A stretch of 32,890 bases of DNA from Mesorhizobium sp. Its GTDB lineage: Bacteria > Pseudomonadota > Alphaproteobacteria > Rhizobiales > Rhizobiaceae. The position numbers were made by a program, and so were the translations under genes. Below the pieces are notes generated by a model that worked only from the letters and a program-made list of their open reading frames with translations, was not told the origin of the DNA and did no database searches. The stretch spans positions 1 to 32,890 of the forward strand of contig SUGL01000052.1 of the NCBI GenBank assembly GCA_004963905.1, read 5' to 3'. Shown here one piece after another: positions 6,806 to 13,367 of this stretch (its first letter is position 1; the number at the start of each line of letters is the position of its first letter).

Positions 6806-6837
6806 TCCATTATGACCATAATTTAGGTCATAATGGA
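6806..6837 (-). promoter_or_regulatory. vapBC operator, perfect inverted repeat
   Basis: TCCATTATGACC (6806-6817) and GGTCATAATGGA (6826-6837) are perfect 12-bp inverted arms around an 8-bp AT spacer. The element lies 9 bp upstream of the vapB start, within the 70 bp between vapB and the 3' end of hppD. Minus-strand CATAAT, a possible -10, falls inside it. This is the expected place for autorepression by the VapBC complex. Confidence 0.7.
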
Positions 6838-6867
6838 TCACGCCGCAAGACATCGCCTCGGGTCGCC

Positions 6868-7983
6868 CTACGCCGCCTTGCCGTCCAGCTTGATCACGCC
6901 GCGCTTGATCTGGTCCTGCTCGATCGACTCGAACAGCGCCCGGAAATTGCCTTCGCCAAAGCCTTCGTCGCCCTTCCTCTGAATGAACTCGAAGAAGATC
7001 GGCCCGATCACGGTTTTCGAGAAGATCTGCAGCAGGATCTTGGTCATGCCCCCGTCGACGACGCCTTCGCCGTCGATCAGGATGCCATGTTTCTTCATCC
7101 GCTCGATCGGCTCGTCATGGCCGTGCACGCGCTCATGCGACATCTCGTAATAGGTGTCGGGCGGGCCGGGCATGAATTTCAGCCCATTGGCCGCGAGCTT
7201 GTCGGTGGCTTCGTAGATCGCATCGGTGCCGACGGCGATGTGCTGGATGCCCTCGCCATTATACTTCTTCAGATATTCGGCGATCTGGCTGGTCTCGTCC
7301 TTGGACTCGTTGAGCGGAATGCGGATCTTACCGCAGGGCGAGGTGATGGCGCGGCTGACCAGGCCGGTGATCCTGCCATCGATGTCGAAGAAGTGGATCT
7401 GCTTGAAGCCGAACAGGTCGCGGTAGAAGTCCCACCACTTGTCCATGTTGCCGCGATAGACATTGTGGGTGAGGTGGTCGAGATAGTAGAAGCCGACGCC
7501 TTCGGGCTTCGGGTCGCGCTCGCCCAGCCACTCGAACTCGGCGTCATAGGCCGAGCCCTTCTCGCCATAGGCCTCGATGAAATAAAGCAGCGAGCCGCCG
7601 ATGCCGACGATGGCCGGCACGTCGAGCGCCTTGTCGGTGCCCTCATAAGGCGTGGCGCCTTTCGATACGGCATGGTCGAAGGCGTGCTTGGCATCGACCA
7701 CGCGCCAAGCCATCGAGGCGGCGCAGGGGCCGTGCTTGTCGACGAACTTCATCGCATGCGAGTTCGGCTCGGCATTGACGACATAATTGATGTCGCCCTG
7801 GCGCCAGACGGTGATGTCCTTGGTGCGGTGCTTCGCCACCGCGACATAGCCCATGCGGGTGAAGAGCTCGGCGAGTTTTGCCGGCTCCGGATGCGCGAAC
7901 TCGACGAACTCGAAGCCGTCGGTGCCAGCGGGATTTTGCTTGCTGATCTTGGCGGGCGGTGCGTCATGCGGGAAGGGACCCAT
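6868..7983 (-). CDS. hppD: 4-hydroxyphenylpyruvate dioxygenase
   Basis: A 371-aa Fe(II) dioxygenase that turns 4-hydroxyphenylpyruvate into homogentisate. It has two vicinal-oxygen-chelate halves. Iron ligands are H170 (YLDHLTHNV), H248 (GIQHIAV) and E332 (FFEFIQR), with nearly the same spacing as H161/H240/E322 of the Pseudomonas enzyme. The frame is open upstream to 8064, but the ATG at 7983 (MGPFPHDAPP) has GGAGAA about 7 nt before it and is chosen. It is divergent from an Lrp/AsnC regulator, a common arrangement for this gene in rhizobia. It supplies the substrate of HmgA, encoded about 4 kb away. Confidence 0.96.
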   Translation of the reverse strand: MGPFPHDAPPAKISKQNPAGTDGFEFVEFAHPEPAKLAELFTRMGYVAVAKHRTKDITVWRQGDINYVVNAEPNSHAMKFVDKHGPCAASMAWRVVDAKHAFDHAVSKGATPYEGTDKALDVPAIVGIGGSLLYFIEAYGEKGSAYDAEFEWLGERDPKPEGVGFYYLDHLTHNVYRGNMDKWWDFYRDLFGFKQIHFFDIDGRITGLVSRAITSPCGKIRIPLNESKDETSQIAEYLKKYNGEGIQHIAVGTDAIYEATDKLAANGLKFMPGPPDTYYEMSHERVHGHDEPIERMKKHGILIDGEGVVDGGMTKILLQIFSKTVIGPIFFEFIQRKGDEGFGEGNFRALFESIEQDQIKRGVIKLDGKAA

Positions 7984-8060
7984 GGCAATTCTCCAAGGCT
8001 GTTGCGGCCGACCAATTTCCATCTTCATCCATTTTAGCGCGAAGCGGTCGCACAGTGCTT

Positions 8061-8081
8061 GCATTCAACCGCTTGAAATGC
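8061..8081. promoter_or_regulatory. Candidate Lrp-type operator between hppD and the regulator
   Basis: The stretch GCATTCAACCGCTTGAAATG plus C is a near-palindrome: TTCAA and TTGAA form perfect arms around CCGC, with GCATT and AATGC outside, offset by one base. It sits in the middle of the 138-bp divergent gap, 40 bp upstream of the regulator start. Lrp/AsnC proteins usually bind such dyads beside their own gene. No convincing -35/-10 pair could be assigned for either gene. Confidence 0.4.
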
Positions 8082-8121
8082 TCGAATTATGCGCAAGTCA
8101 TGCACATTTTGAGGAAAATCC

Positions 8122-8589
8122 ATGGATGATGCGCGTCTTGATCAGTTTGACCGCAAGATACTGGCGCTTCTGCAGGACGATGCACGGCTCACCAACAACG
8201 ACCTGTCGGAGCGCGTGAACCTGTCGGCCTCGCAATGCTCGCGCCGCCGCCAGCGGCTGGAGGAGGATGGCTACATCACAGGCTACCGCGCCGTGCTCGA
8301 CCGCGATCGTCTCGGCTTTTCGCTGGTCAACGTCATCTCGGTGACCTTGGCCACCCATAACCGCGACAATGCGCGCCGCTTCGGCGAGCTGGTGGCGCGG
8401 CTGCCCGAGGTGCAGGAGGCGCACGCGCTGACCGGCGAGATGGACTACATTTTGAAGGTGGTGACGCCCGACCTCAAATCGCTGTCGGAGTTCGTCAACG
8501 GCGTGCTTCTGCCGCATGAATCGGTGCAGCATGTGAAGACGGCGATCGTTCTGGAGACGCTGAAGGAAACCGGCGCGCTGCCGATTTAG
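8122..8589 (+). CDS. Lrp/AsnC-family transcriptional regulator
   Basis: A 155-aa feast/famine regulator. The N-terminal helix-turn-helix is LDQFDRKILALLQDDARLTN followed by DLSERVNLSASQCSRRRQRL, and the C-terminal RAM (AsnC) domain runs from about residue 60. GAGGA lies about 7 nt before the ATG. It is divergent from hppD and probably controls it in response to tyrosine, phenylalanine or a related metabolite. This is inferred from the arrangement; the ligand is not visible in the sequence. Confidence 0.93.
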   Translation: MDDARLDQFDRKILALLQDDARLTNNDLSERVNLSASQCSRRRQRLEEDGYITGYRAVLDRDRLGFSLVNVISVTLATHNRDNARRFGELVARLPEVQEAHALTGEMDYILKVVTPDLKSLSEFVNGVLLPHESVQHVKTAIVLETLKETGALPI

Positions 8590-8610
8590 TTTCTCGGTCG
8601 TATTGGATGC

Positions 8611-8640
8611 GCCGGCAGGACAGAGGGGCGCGAAGGATCG
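8611..8640 (+). repeat. Intergenic repeat, family 1, truncated copy C
   Basis: GCCGGCAGGACAGAGGGGCG followed by CGAAGGATCG matches the tail half of the family-1 repeat. The CTCCCCC hairpin half is missing, as in copy B. It lies in the 85-bp gap between the converging Lrp and phosphatase-like genes. Confidence 0.6.
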
Positions 8641-8674
8641 CCAAGCTGCGTAATTGGCTTCCCCTAAGAAGCCA

Positions 8675-9013
8675 TCACCCTCTCTGCTGCTGGATCAGCC
8701 CGTAAAGGTTGGTGCAGCGCGCGCCTGAACGGCAATAGGCAAACACCGGCCCTTCGAGCTCGTCGAGCGCTTCGGCCTGGTCCTCGACATTGTCGATGGT
8801 GATCTGGCCGCTGATGACGGGGATGTAGCGGAACGCAAGCCCCGCGGCTTCCGCCGCCGCCTTGACGCTGTCGGCCGAGGGCTGGCCCGGCTGCTCGTTG
8901 TCCGGCCGGTTGCAGATCACGCTTTTGAAACCGGCGTCCTTGATGGCCGCGATGTCCTCGGGCTGGATCTGCCCGGAGACCGAATAGTCGTCGCTGATCT
9001 GGCGGTATTCCAT
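8675..9013 (-). CDS. TIGR01244-type sulfur transferase/phosphatase-like protein
   Basis: A 112-aa protein beginning MEYRQISDDYSVSGQIQPED, recognisable as the small DUF442/TIGR01244 family. Members occur alone or fused to beta-lactamase-like (Blh) hydrolases. The active-site loop is C94-R-S-G-A-R99 (YCRSGARC). Its six-residue C-x4-R form is closer to rhodanese than to classic C-x5-R phosphatases. GAGGAC about 6-8 nt before the ATG at 9013 supports this start; the frame is open to 9070. The biochemical role is uncertain. In other bacteria Blh-linked forms relate to sulfide handling and biofilm phenotypes, but no partner is adjacent here. Confidence 0.8.
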   Translation of the reverse strand: MEYRQISDDYSVSGQIQPEDIAAIKDAGFKSVICNRPDNEQPGQPSADSVKAAAEAAGLAFRYIPVISGQITIDNVEDQAEALDELEGPVFAYCRSGARCTNLYGLIQQQRG

Positions 9014-9119
9014 CGTCTTGTCCTCGCAATCTTTGGCAGCAGTCATGCCACCCTGGGAGATGGGCGGCAATCCGTGCCAGCGGATTTCTCTGCCAAATAG
9101 CGATGCCGGACCGGAAAAT

Positions 9120-9147
9120 CCAACCGGGTCAAAATCGACCCGGTTGG
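9120..9147 (-). terminator. Intrinsic terminator of the zinc ABC operon
   Basis: CCAACCGGGTC (9120-9130) and GACCCGGTTGG (9137-9147) form a perfect 11-bp stem with a 6-nt loop, 13 bp beyond the aztC stop. Read on the minus strand the stem is followed by ATTTTCC, a short U tract. This fits rho-independent termination of the aztABC transcript. Confidence 0.75.
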
Positions 9148-9160
9148 GGCAATTCCGCCC

Positions 9161-10102
9161 TCAGCTTCCCATTATAGCGCCTTTTATCTGCGTGATGTTG
9201 TTGTGCATCATGTCGATATAGGTCGAGGCCGGACCGTCGGGCTGCGACAGCGCGTCCGAATAGAGCGTGCCGCCGACCTTGATGCCGGTCTCGCCGGCGA
9301 TCTGCTCGATCAGTCGCGGATTGGTGATGTTCTCGACGAAGATCGCCGCCGCCTTGTCCTGCTTGATCTGCTCGACCAGCTTGGCGACGTCGGCGGCCGA
9401 CGGTTCGGAATCGGTCGAGATTCCCTGCGGCGCCAGGAAGGTCAGGCCATATTCGTGCTCGAAATAGCCGAAGGCGTCGTGCGAGGTGATGACCACGCGC
9501 TTCGCTTCAGGGATCGACTGGATCGCCGCCTTCACTTCGGCCTCCAGTGCATCGAGCTTGGTGGTATAGGCGGCCGCATTGGCCTTGTAGCTGTCGCAAC
9601 CCTCGCTATCCGCAGTGCAAAAGGCATCGGCGATATTCTTCACATAGATCTTGGCATTGGCGATCGACTGGAAGGCGTGCGGGTCGGTGACCGTCTTGCC
9701 GCCGCCGGTGCCGGCTCCTTCGGCAGCGTCCGCATCGGCGAATTCCGGCTTGAAGTCGATCGGCGTGATACCCTTGGTCAAGGTGACGATCGAAGCCTTG
9801 GTGGCGCTGGCGTCGACCAGCCGCTGCAGGAAACCTTCGAAATGCAGGCCGTTGACCAGCACGACATCGGCCTTCGCCATCGCCACCGCATCGGCTGGGC
9901 TCGGCTCATAGACATGCGCGTCGCCGTCCGGCCCGACGATGGTGGTGATGTTCACGCGGTCGCCGCCGACATTTTTCGCAAAGTCGGCAATCACCGTGAA
10001 GCTCGCCACCACCTTGAGCGGCGCCGCGAAGGCCGATGCGCTTGCGAAGGTGCTTAATGTTATAACGCTCATCGCTAGGGCGGCGCGGACGGATTTCAGC
10101 AT
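9161..10102 (-). CDS. aztC: Zinc ABC transporter substrate-binding protein
   Basis: A 313-aa periplasmic cluster A-I binding protein. A signal peptide covers about residues 1-26 (cleavage near SAFAA). The metal site is readable as H63 (GDAHVYEPSPADA), H142 (TDPHAF), H208 (TSHDAFGYF) and D283 (YSDALS). Histidine rather than glutamate at the third position matches zinc-type ZnuA/AztC rather than manganese-type PsaA. The GPDGDAHVYEPSPADA segment resembles AztC more than E. coli ZnuA. The loop between the first two ligands is acidic and glycine-rich (FADADAAEGAGTGGG) instead of His-rich. The frame is open to 10294, but the ATG at 10102 gives a proper signal peptide. It is the last gene of the operon. 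Confidence 0.88.
   Translation of the reverse strand: MLKSVRAALAMSVITLSTFASASAFAAPLKVVASFTVIADFAKNVGGDRVNITTIVGPDGDAHVYEPSPADAVAMAKADVVLVNGLHFEGFLQRLVDASATKASIVTLTKGITPIDFKPEFADADAAEGAGTGGGKTVTDPHAFQSIANAKIYVKNIADAFCTADSEGCDSYKANAAAYTTKLDALEAEVKAAIQSIPEAKRVVITSHDAFGYFEHEYGLTFLAPQGISTDSEPSAADVAKLVEQIKQDKAAAIFVENITNPRLIEQIAGETGIKVGGTLYSDALSQPDGPASTYIDMMHNNITQIKGAIMGS
10057..10068. promoter_or_regulatory. Zur-like palindrome inside the aztC signal-peptide region
   Basis: ATGTTATAACGC contains a perfect 8-bp palindrome GTTATAAC (10059-10066) and agrees at 10 of 12 positions with the perfect Zur-like palindrome ATGTTATAACAT. In the aztC frame it falls in the codons GTT-ATA-ACA-TTA, which include ATA and TTA, rare in this GC-rich DNA. 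It may be a second operator for internal control or a chance match. Confidence 0.35.
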
Positions 10103-10130
10103 TGTGAAGGTCTCCTTGCTTGGGATGGGG

Positions 10131-11006
10131 TCAGGCGGTCCGGTGGCGATGATGCACGATGCGGGCGCGCAGCGCGCCGCGCGAGCCGAACACGATCGAG
10201 AAGAAATAGACGACGCCGGCCGAAAGGATGATCGCCGGCCCGGAGGGCAGCGATGCGTGGTAGGAGAGCAGCAACCCGGCGATGCAGGAAGCAAAGCCGA
10301 TGAGCACCGCCAGCCCGCACATCGGCTCGACGCGCACCGTCCAGAAGCGGGCGGCGGCGGCCGGCAGCATCATCAGCCCGACCGACAGCAGCGTGCCCAA
10401 CGCCTGGAAGCCGCCGACGAGGTTGAGCACGACCAGGCCGAGGAAGATGAAATGCACCGGGCTGCCCATACGGCTCACCGAGCGCAGGAACAGTGGATCG
10501 AGGCATTCGGCGACCAGCGCGCGCCAGAAGACGGCGAGGCTGGCGAGCGTCACCACAACGATGCCGCCGATCAGGATGAGCGCCTCGTTGTTGAGCGCCA
10601 GCACGGTGCCGAAGAGCACATGCATGAGGTCGACGCTTGAGCCGCGGATCGACACCATCAGCACGCCGACGGCAAGCGAGATGAGATAGAAGGCCGCCAT
10701 CGAGGCGTCCTCGCGCTGGATGGTGAAACGCGAGACGGCGCCGGCGCCGAGCGCGACGATAATGCCGGCGATCAGCCCGCCGACGGTCATCGGCAGGATT
10801 TCGAGGCCATAGAGCAGGAAGCCGGCGGCCGCACCCGGCAGGATGGCATGTGCCATCGCGTCGCCCGAAAGGCTCATGCGCCGCAGCATCAGGAAAACGC
10901 CGACCGGGCAGGCGCCGAGTGACAGCATAAGCGAGCCGAACAGCGCCCGCTGCATGAAGGCGAAATCGGCAAAAGGCGCGATGAACAGGCCGTAGAGGAA
11001 ATCCAT
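10131..11006 (-). CDS. aztB: Zinc ABC transporter permease
   Basis: A 291-aa integral membrane protein of the ABC-3 metal permease family, with about eight hydrophobic segments (for example ILPGAAAGFLLYGLEILPMT, LILIGGIVVVTLASLAVFW and FIFLGLVVLNLVGGF). The motif SLSGDAMAHAILPGAAAGF is the conserved region contacting the ATPase. The ATG at 11006 overlaps the ATPase stop by one base (TGATG); a GTG three bases earlier is possible. aztC follows after 28 bp. The C-terminus is basic with several histidines (RARIVHHRHRTA). Confidence 0.9.
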   Translation of the reverse strand: MDFLYGLFIAPFADFAFMQRALFGSLMLSLGACPVGVFLMLRRMSLSGDAMAHAILPGAAAGFLLYGLEILPMTVGGLIAGIIVALGAGAVSRFTIQREDASMAAFYLISLAVGVLMVSIRGSSVDLMHVLFGTVLALNNEALILIGGIVVVTLASLAVFWRALVAECLDPLFLRSVSRMGSPVHFIFLGLVVLNLVGGFQALGTLLSVGLMMLPAAAARFWTVRVEPMCGLAVLIGFASCIAGLLLSYHASLPSGPAIILSAGVVYFFSIVFGSRGALRARIVHHRHRTA

Positions 11007-11836
11007 CACGCCGCCCTCGGTCCGGGGCCGTGCTGATGGTCATGATGGTGATCATGCGCATAGGCGTGCTCGCCATGCGCGTGGTCGTGGCCATGATCGT
11101 GTTCGGAGGGCTCGCACCAGGGCGCATTCTCTTCCCAGGCCTCGTGGAAGCGCCGCGCCTTAAGCAGGTTCTCCGGCCGCAGCGTCTCGCGCGTCTCGCC
11201 CCAGGCGACGGGCTGGCGGGCAAGCAACAGGGTTTCGGGAAAATTCTGCCGCACGAGATCGAGGTCGTGCACGACGACCATGATCGTGCGCTCCTCGCCA
11301 TGCCAGCGCTTTATCAGCTGGATGAGGTCGCCGACGGTCTTGTGGTCGACCGCGTTGAACGGCTCGTCGAGCAGGATGAGGTCGGCGTCCTGCAACAGCA
11401 CGCGGGCAAACAGCGTGCGCTGCAGCTGGCCGCCGGACAGCGTGTCGATCGGTCGCTTCTCGAAGCCGCCGAGGCCGACCGCCATCAGTGCCTTGCTGAC
11501 GGACTCGCGATCCTCTTTGGTGTAGCGGCCGAGCATGCCGCGCTTCGGCCACAGGCCGAGCGACACCAGGTCGACGACCCGCGCTGGAAAACTGCGGTCG
11601 AGCTCCGACTGCTGCGGCAGGTAGGCGGTGCGCGCGCCAGGCATACGGACCACCGCGCCTTCCATCGGCTTCAGCACGCCGACGATGCCCTTCATCAGCG
11701 TCGACTTGCCCGAGCCGTTGGCGCCGACAACGGCGGTCAGCGAGCCTTTGCGGACGATGCCGTTGAGGTGATGAATGGCCGGATGGCTGTTGTAGCCGAG
11801 CGTCAGGTCGCGGAAGGTCAGGCAGGCATTGGTCAT
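11006..11836 (-). CDS. aztA: Zinc ABC transporter ATP-binding protein with His-rich tail
   Basis: A 276-aa ABC ATPase. The Walker A is GANGSGKST, the signature LSGGQLQR, and the Walker B LILLDEPFNAVD, followed by a switch histidine in VVHDLD. The last 31 residues are strongly histidine-rich, with 12 His between residues 246 and 269 (EHDHGHDHAHGEHAYAHDHH). This supports a zinc role, probably as a cytoplasmic metal buffer or sensor. It is the first gene of the operon; a Zur-like box lies about 50 bp upstream. Naming follows the aztABC order described in Paracoccus; znuC would be an alternative label. Confidence 0.88.
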   Translation of the reverse strand: MTNACLTFRDLTLGYNSHPAIHHLNGIVRKGSLTAVVGANGSGKSTLMKGIVGVLKPMEGAVVRMPGARTAYLPQQSELDRSFPARVVDLVSLGLWPKRGMLGRYTKEDRESVSKALMAVGLGGFEKRPIDTLSGGQLQRTLFARVLLQDADLILLDEPFNAVDHKTVGDLIQLIKRWHGEERTIMVVVHDLDLVRQNFPETLLLARQPVAWGETRETLRPENLLKARRFHEAWEENAPWCEPSEHDHGHDHAHGEHAYAHDHHHDHQHGPGPRAA

Positions 11837-11875
11837 CAGACGATCCGGGTCGGGCCGTAAATCTCAGGGGCTTTG

Positions 11876-11904
11876 TCGATATGTGATGTTATTACATTAG
11901 TCAA
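11876..11904 (-). promoter_or_regulatory. Zinc operon promoter with Zur-like box
   Basis: On the minus strand TTGACT (11904-11899) is a good -35. The spacer contains ATGTAATAACAT (11897-11886), which differs from a perfect ATGTTATAACAT palindrome at one base. A weak -10, TATCGA, lies at 11881-11876. An ATGT-N4-ACAT operator placed between -35 and -10 fits zinc repression by a Fur-family Zur protein, whose gene is not in the window. Confidence 0.6.
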
Positions 11905-12065
11905 CAAGGCAGATCGGCGGATCCGTCTCACGGCCGGTCAACTCGCCGTGTAGCCGAAAGAGGTGGGAGCCGGACAATTGGCTCAATTGGTTTCGCGCCT
12001 GCGGCCTTGCTCGGAGCCGGCACGGACTCTAAAGAAGCGCGACTCCAGAGAAGAAGGAACCTCCC

Positions 12066-12410
12066 ATGAGCATTCGTCGCATCGATGTCGGCCCGCGCAT
12101 GAGCCAGATCGTCATCCACGGCAACACCGTCTATCTGGCCGGCCAGGTCGGGGAACCCGGCGGCAACGTCGCCTCGCAGACCCGCGACATCCTGAAGACC
12201 ATCGACGAATTGCTGGCCAAGGCCGGCACCGATAAGACCAAGATCGTGCAGGCGATCATCTGGCTGGCCGACATGGGCACCTTCGCCGAGATGAATTCCG
12301 AATGGGACAAGTGGGTGCCGAAGGGCCACACGCCCGCCCGCGCCACCGGCGAAGCCAAGCTCGCCGGCCCGGAATATCTGGTCGAGATTATTATTACGGC
12401 GGCGATCTGA
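12066..12410 (+). CDS. RidA/YjgF-family protein
   Basis: A 114-aa RidA-family protein. Members form trimers and many hydrolyse reactive enamines/imines from amino-acid metabolism. Visible hallmarks are GNTVYLAGQVG, the helix QTRDILKTIDELLAKAGTDK, and the C-terminal PARATGEAKLAGPEYLVEI with the arginine that binds the substrate carboxylate. AGAAGGAA lies about 10 nt before the ATG. The gene is transcribed away from the zinc operon across a 229-bp gap. It begins MSIRRIDVGPRMSQIVIH, a subgroup (COG0251) common in rhizobia whose individual substrate is unknown. A pair of RIME-like repeats follows. Confidence 0.92.
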   Translation: MSIRRIDVGPRMSQIVIHGNTVYLAGQVGEPGGNVASQTRDILKTIDELLAKAGTDKTKIVQAIIWLADMGTFAEMNSEWDKWVPKGHTPARATGEAKLAGPEYLVEIIITAAI

Positions 12411-12422
12411 GGCGCCGACTTC

Positions 12423-12604
12423 CCCTTCTCCCCTTGTGGGAGAAGGTGGCCGCGAAGCGGCCGGATGAGGGGTGCTGGAAGGATCGCCGCGTTGAAGATC
12501 TTGGCGCTTGAGTGCCTGGATTTTCTGGCGCCGAGTTCCTTCCAACACCCCTCATCCGTCTCGGCGCTGCGCGCCGATCCACCTTCTCCCACAAGGGGAG
12601 AAGG
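12423..12604. repeat. Inverted pair of RIME-like palindromic elements
   Basis: Two copies of a roughly 65-bp element face each other: 12423-12483 and, inverted, 12537-12604, separated by 53 bp. Each copy has an outer hairpin, CCTTCTCCC/GGGAGAAGG (12424-12446 and 12582-12604), and an inner hairpin. The end GATGAGGGGTGCTGGAAGGA matches 19 of 20 between copies. The inner hairpin differs between copies, GGCCGC-gaa-GCGGCC versus TCGGCGC-tgc-GCGCCGA, yet is palindromic in both. The two copies could also pair with each other. Palindromic mosaic elements of this sort (RIME) are known from rhizobia. The pair fills the gap between ridA and hutC and may serve both convergent genes as a transcription end. 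Confidence 0.8.
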
Positions 12605-12615
12605 GAGCGCCGGCG

Positions 12616-13362
12616 CTACCCCTGCGACGGGGTAAACCTTGCCACCAGCGTGTGGCTTTCCGCCGGATAGATGAAGCGCACATGCGTGACCGGGTGTTCC
12701 GCGCTCCACGTGCGGCGCTCGACCACCAGGCAGGGCGCGCTCGCGTCGATATCGAGCGCGTCGGCGATATTCTCGTCGGCGGCCATGGCACGGATGCGGT
12801 GCTCGGCCTCGCTCCACGGCACGCGGCCGATCAGCCAGGGGCCGGGCGCGATTTCCAGGAATTCTTCCTCGCCGGCCCCGGCCACGGCTGAAAGATTGAT
12901 CAGCCGCTGCTCGAGCGCGAACGGCCGTTCGCCGGCAAAATGCAGGCTTTCCAGCCAAAGCACCGGACCTGGGGCGGAGAGCCCGAGCAACGCGCGGTCC
13001 TCGGCATTGCTGCGCCGCCTCAGGCGCTCCAGCCGCTCGTAGCGATAGGGCAGGCCGAGCGCCTCGACCTCGATCCTGATGTCGTGCAGTTCGAGCACCG
13101 CCGCCTGCGATTGCGGCTGGCGCACGAAGCTGCCGGAGCGGCGGCGACGCTCGATCAGCCCGGCCTTGGCGAGCTGCGACAGCGCCTTGTTCACCGTCAT
13201 GCGTGAGCATTTGTATTCCGCCGTCAGCTCGTGCTCGAACGGGATGCGATGGCCGGGCGCCCAAGCGCCGGACAGGATCTTTTCGCGGATGTCGGAGAGG
13301 ATGCGCTGGTGCAGCGAGAGGGTCTCGCCGTCCTCCATCTCTGCCGTTTCGGCCATGCTCAT
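12616..13362 (-). CDS. hutC: Histidine utilisation repressor HutC
   Basis: A 248-aa GntR-family repressor of the HutC type. The N-terminal winged helix includes LHQRILSDIREKILSGAWAP, then IPFEHELTAEYKCSRMTVNK, and a basic wing RRRRSGSFV. The C-terminal UTRA ligand-binding domain runs from about residue 90 to the end. Urocanate is the established inducer for HutC. The frame is open to 13476, inside hutF, but the ATG at 13362 (MSMAETAEMEDGE) begins 5 nt after the hutF stop and fits an operon start. The matching operator is at 14780-14793. Confidence 0.93.
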   Translation of the reverse strand: MSMAETAEMEDGETLSLHQRILSDIREKILSGAWAPGHRIPFEHELTAEYKCSRMTVNKALSQLAKAGLIERRRRSGSFVRQPQSQAAVLELHDIRIEVEALGLPYRYERLERLRRRSNAEDRALLGLSAPGPVLWLESLHFAGERPFALEQRLINLSAVAGAGEEEFLEIAPGPWLIGRVPWSEAEHRIRAMAADENIADALDIDASAPCLVVERRTWSAEHPVTHVRFIYPAESHTLVARFTPSQG

Positions 13363-13367
13363 CGGGA

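Noticed and set aside
6496..8037. A 513-codon plus-strand open frame across vapBC and hppD
   Set aside because: It overlaps three well-supported minus-strand genes, and its composition is typical of an antisense frame. No family is recognisable.
11928..12548. A minus-strand open frame of 206 codons opposite ridA and the RIME-like pair
   Set aside because: It includes repeat sequence and the antisense of ridA, and has no recognisable domain. RidA on the plus strand is convincing.
12423..12604. CRISPR-like array of repeats
   Set aside because: There are only two copies, inverted rather than direct, with internal palindromes and no regular spacers or cas genes.
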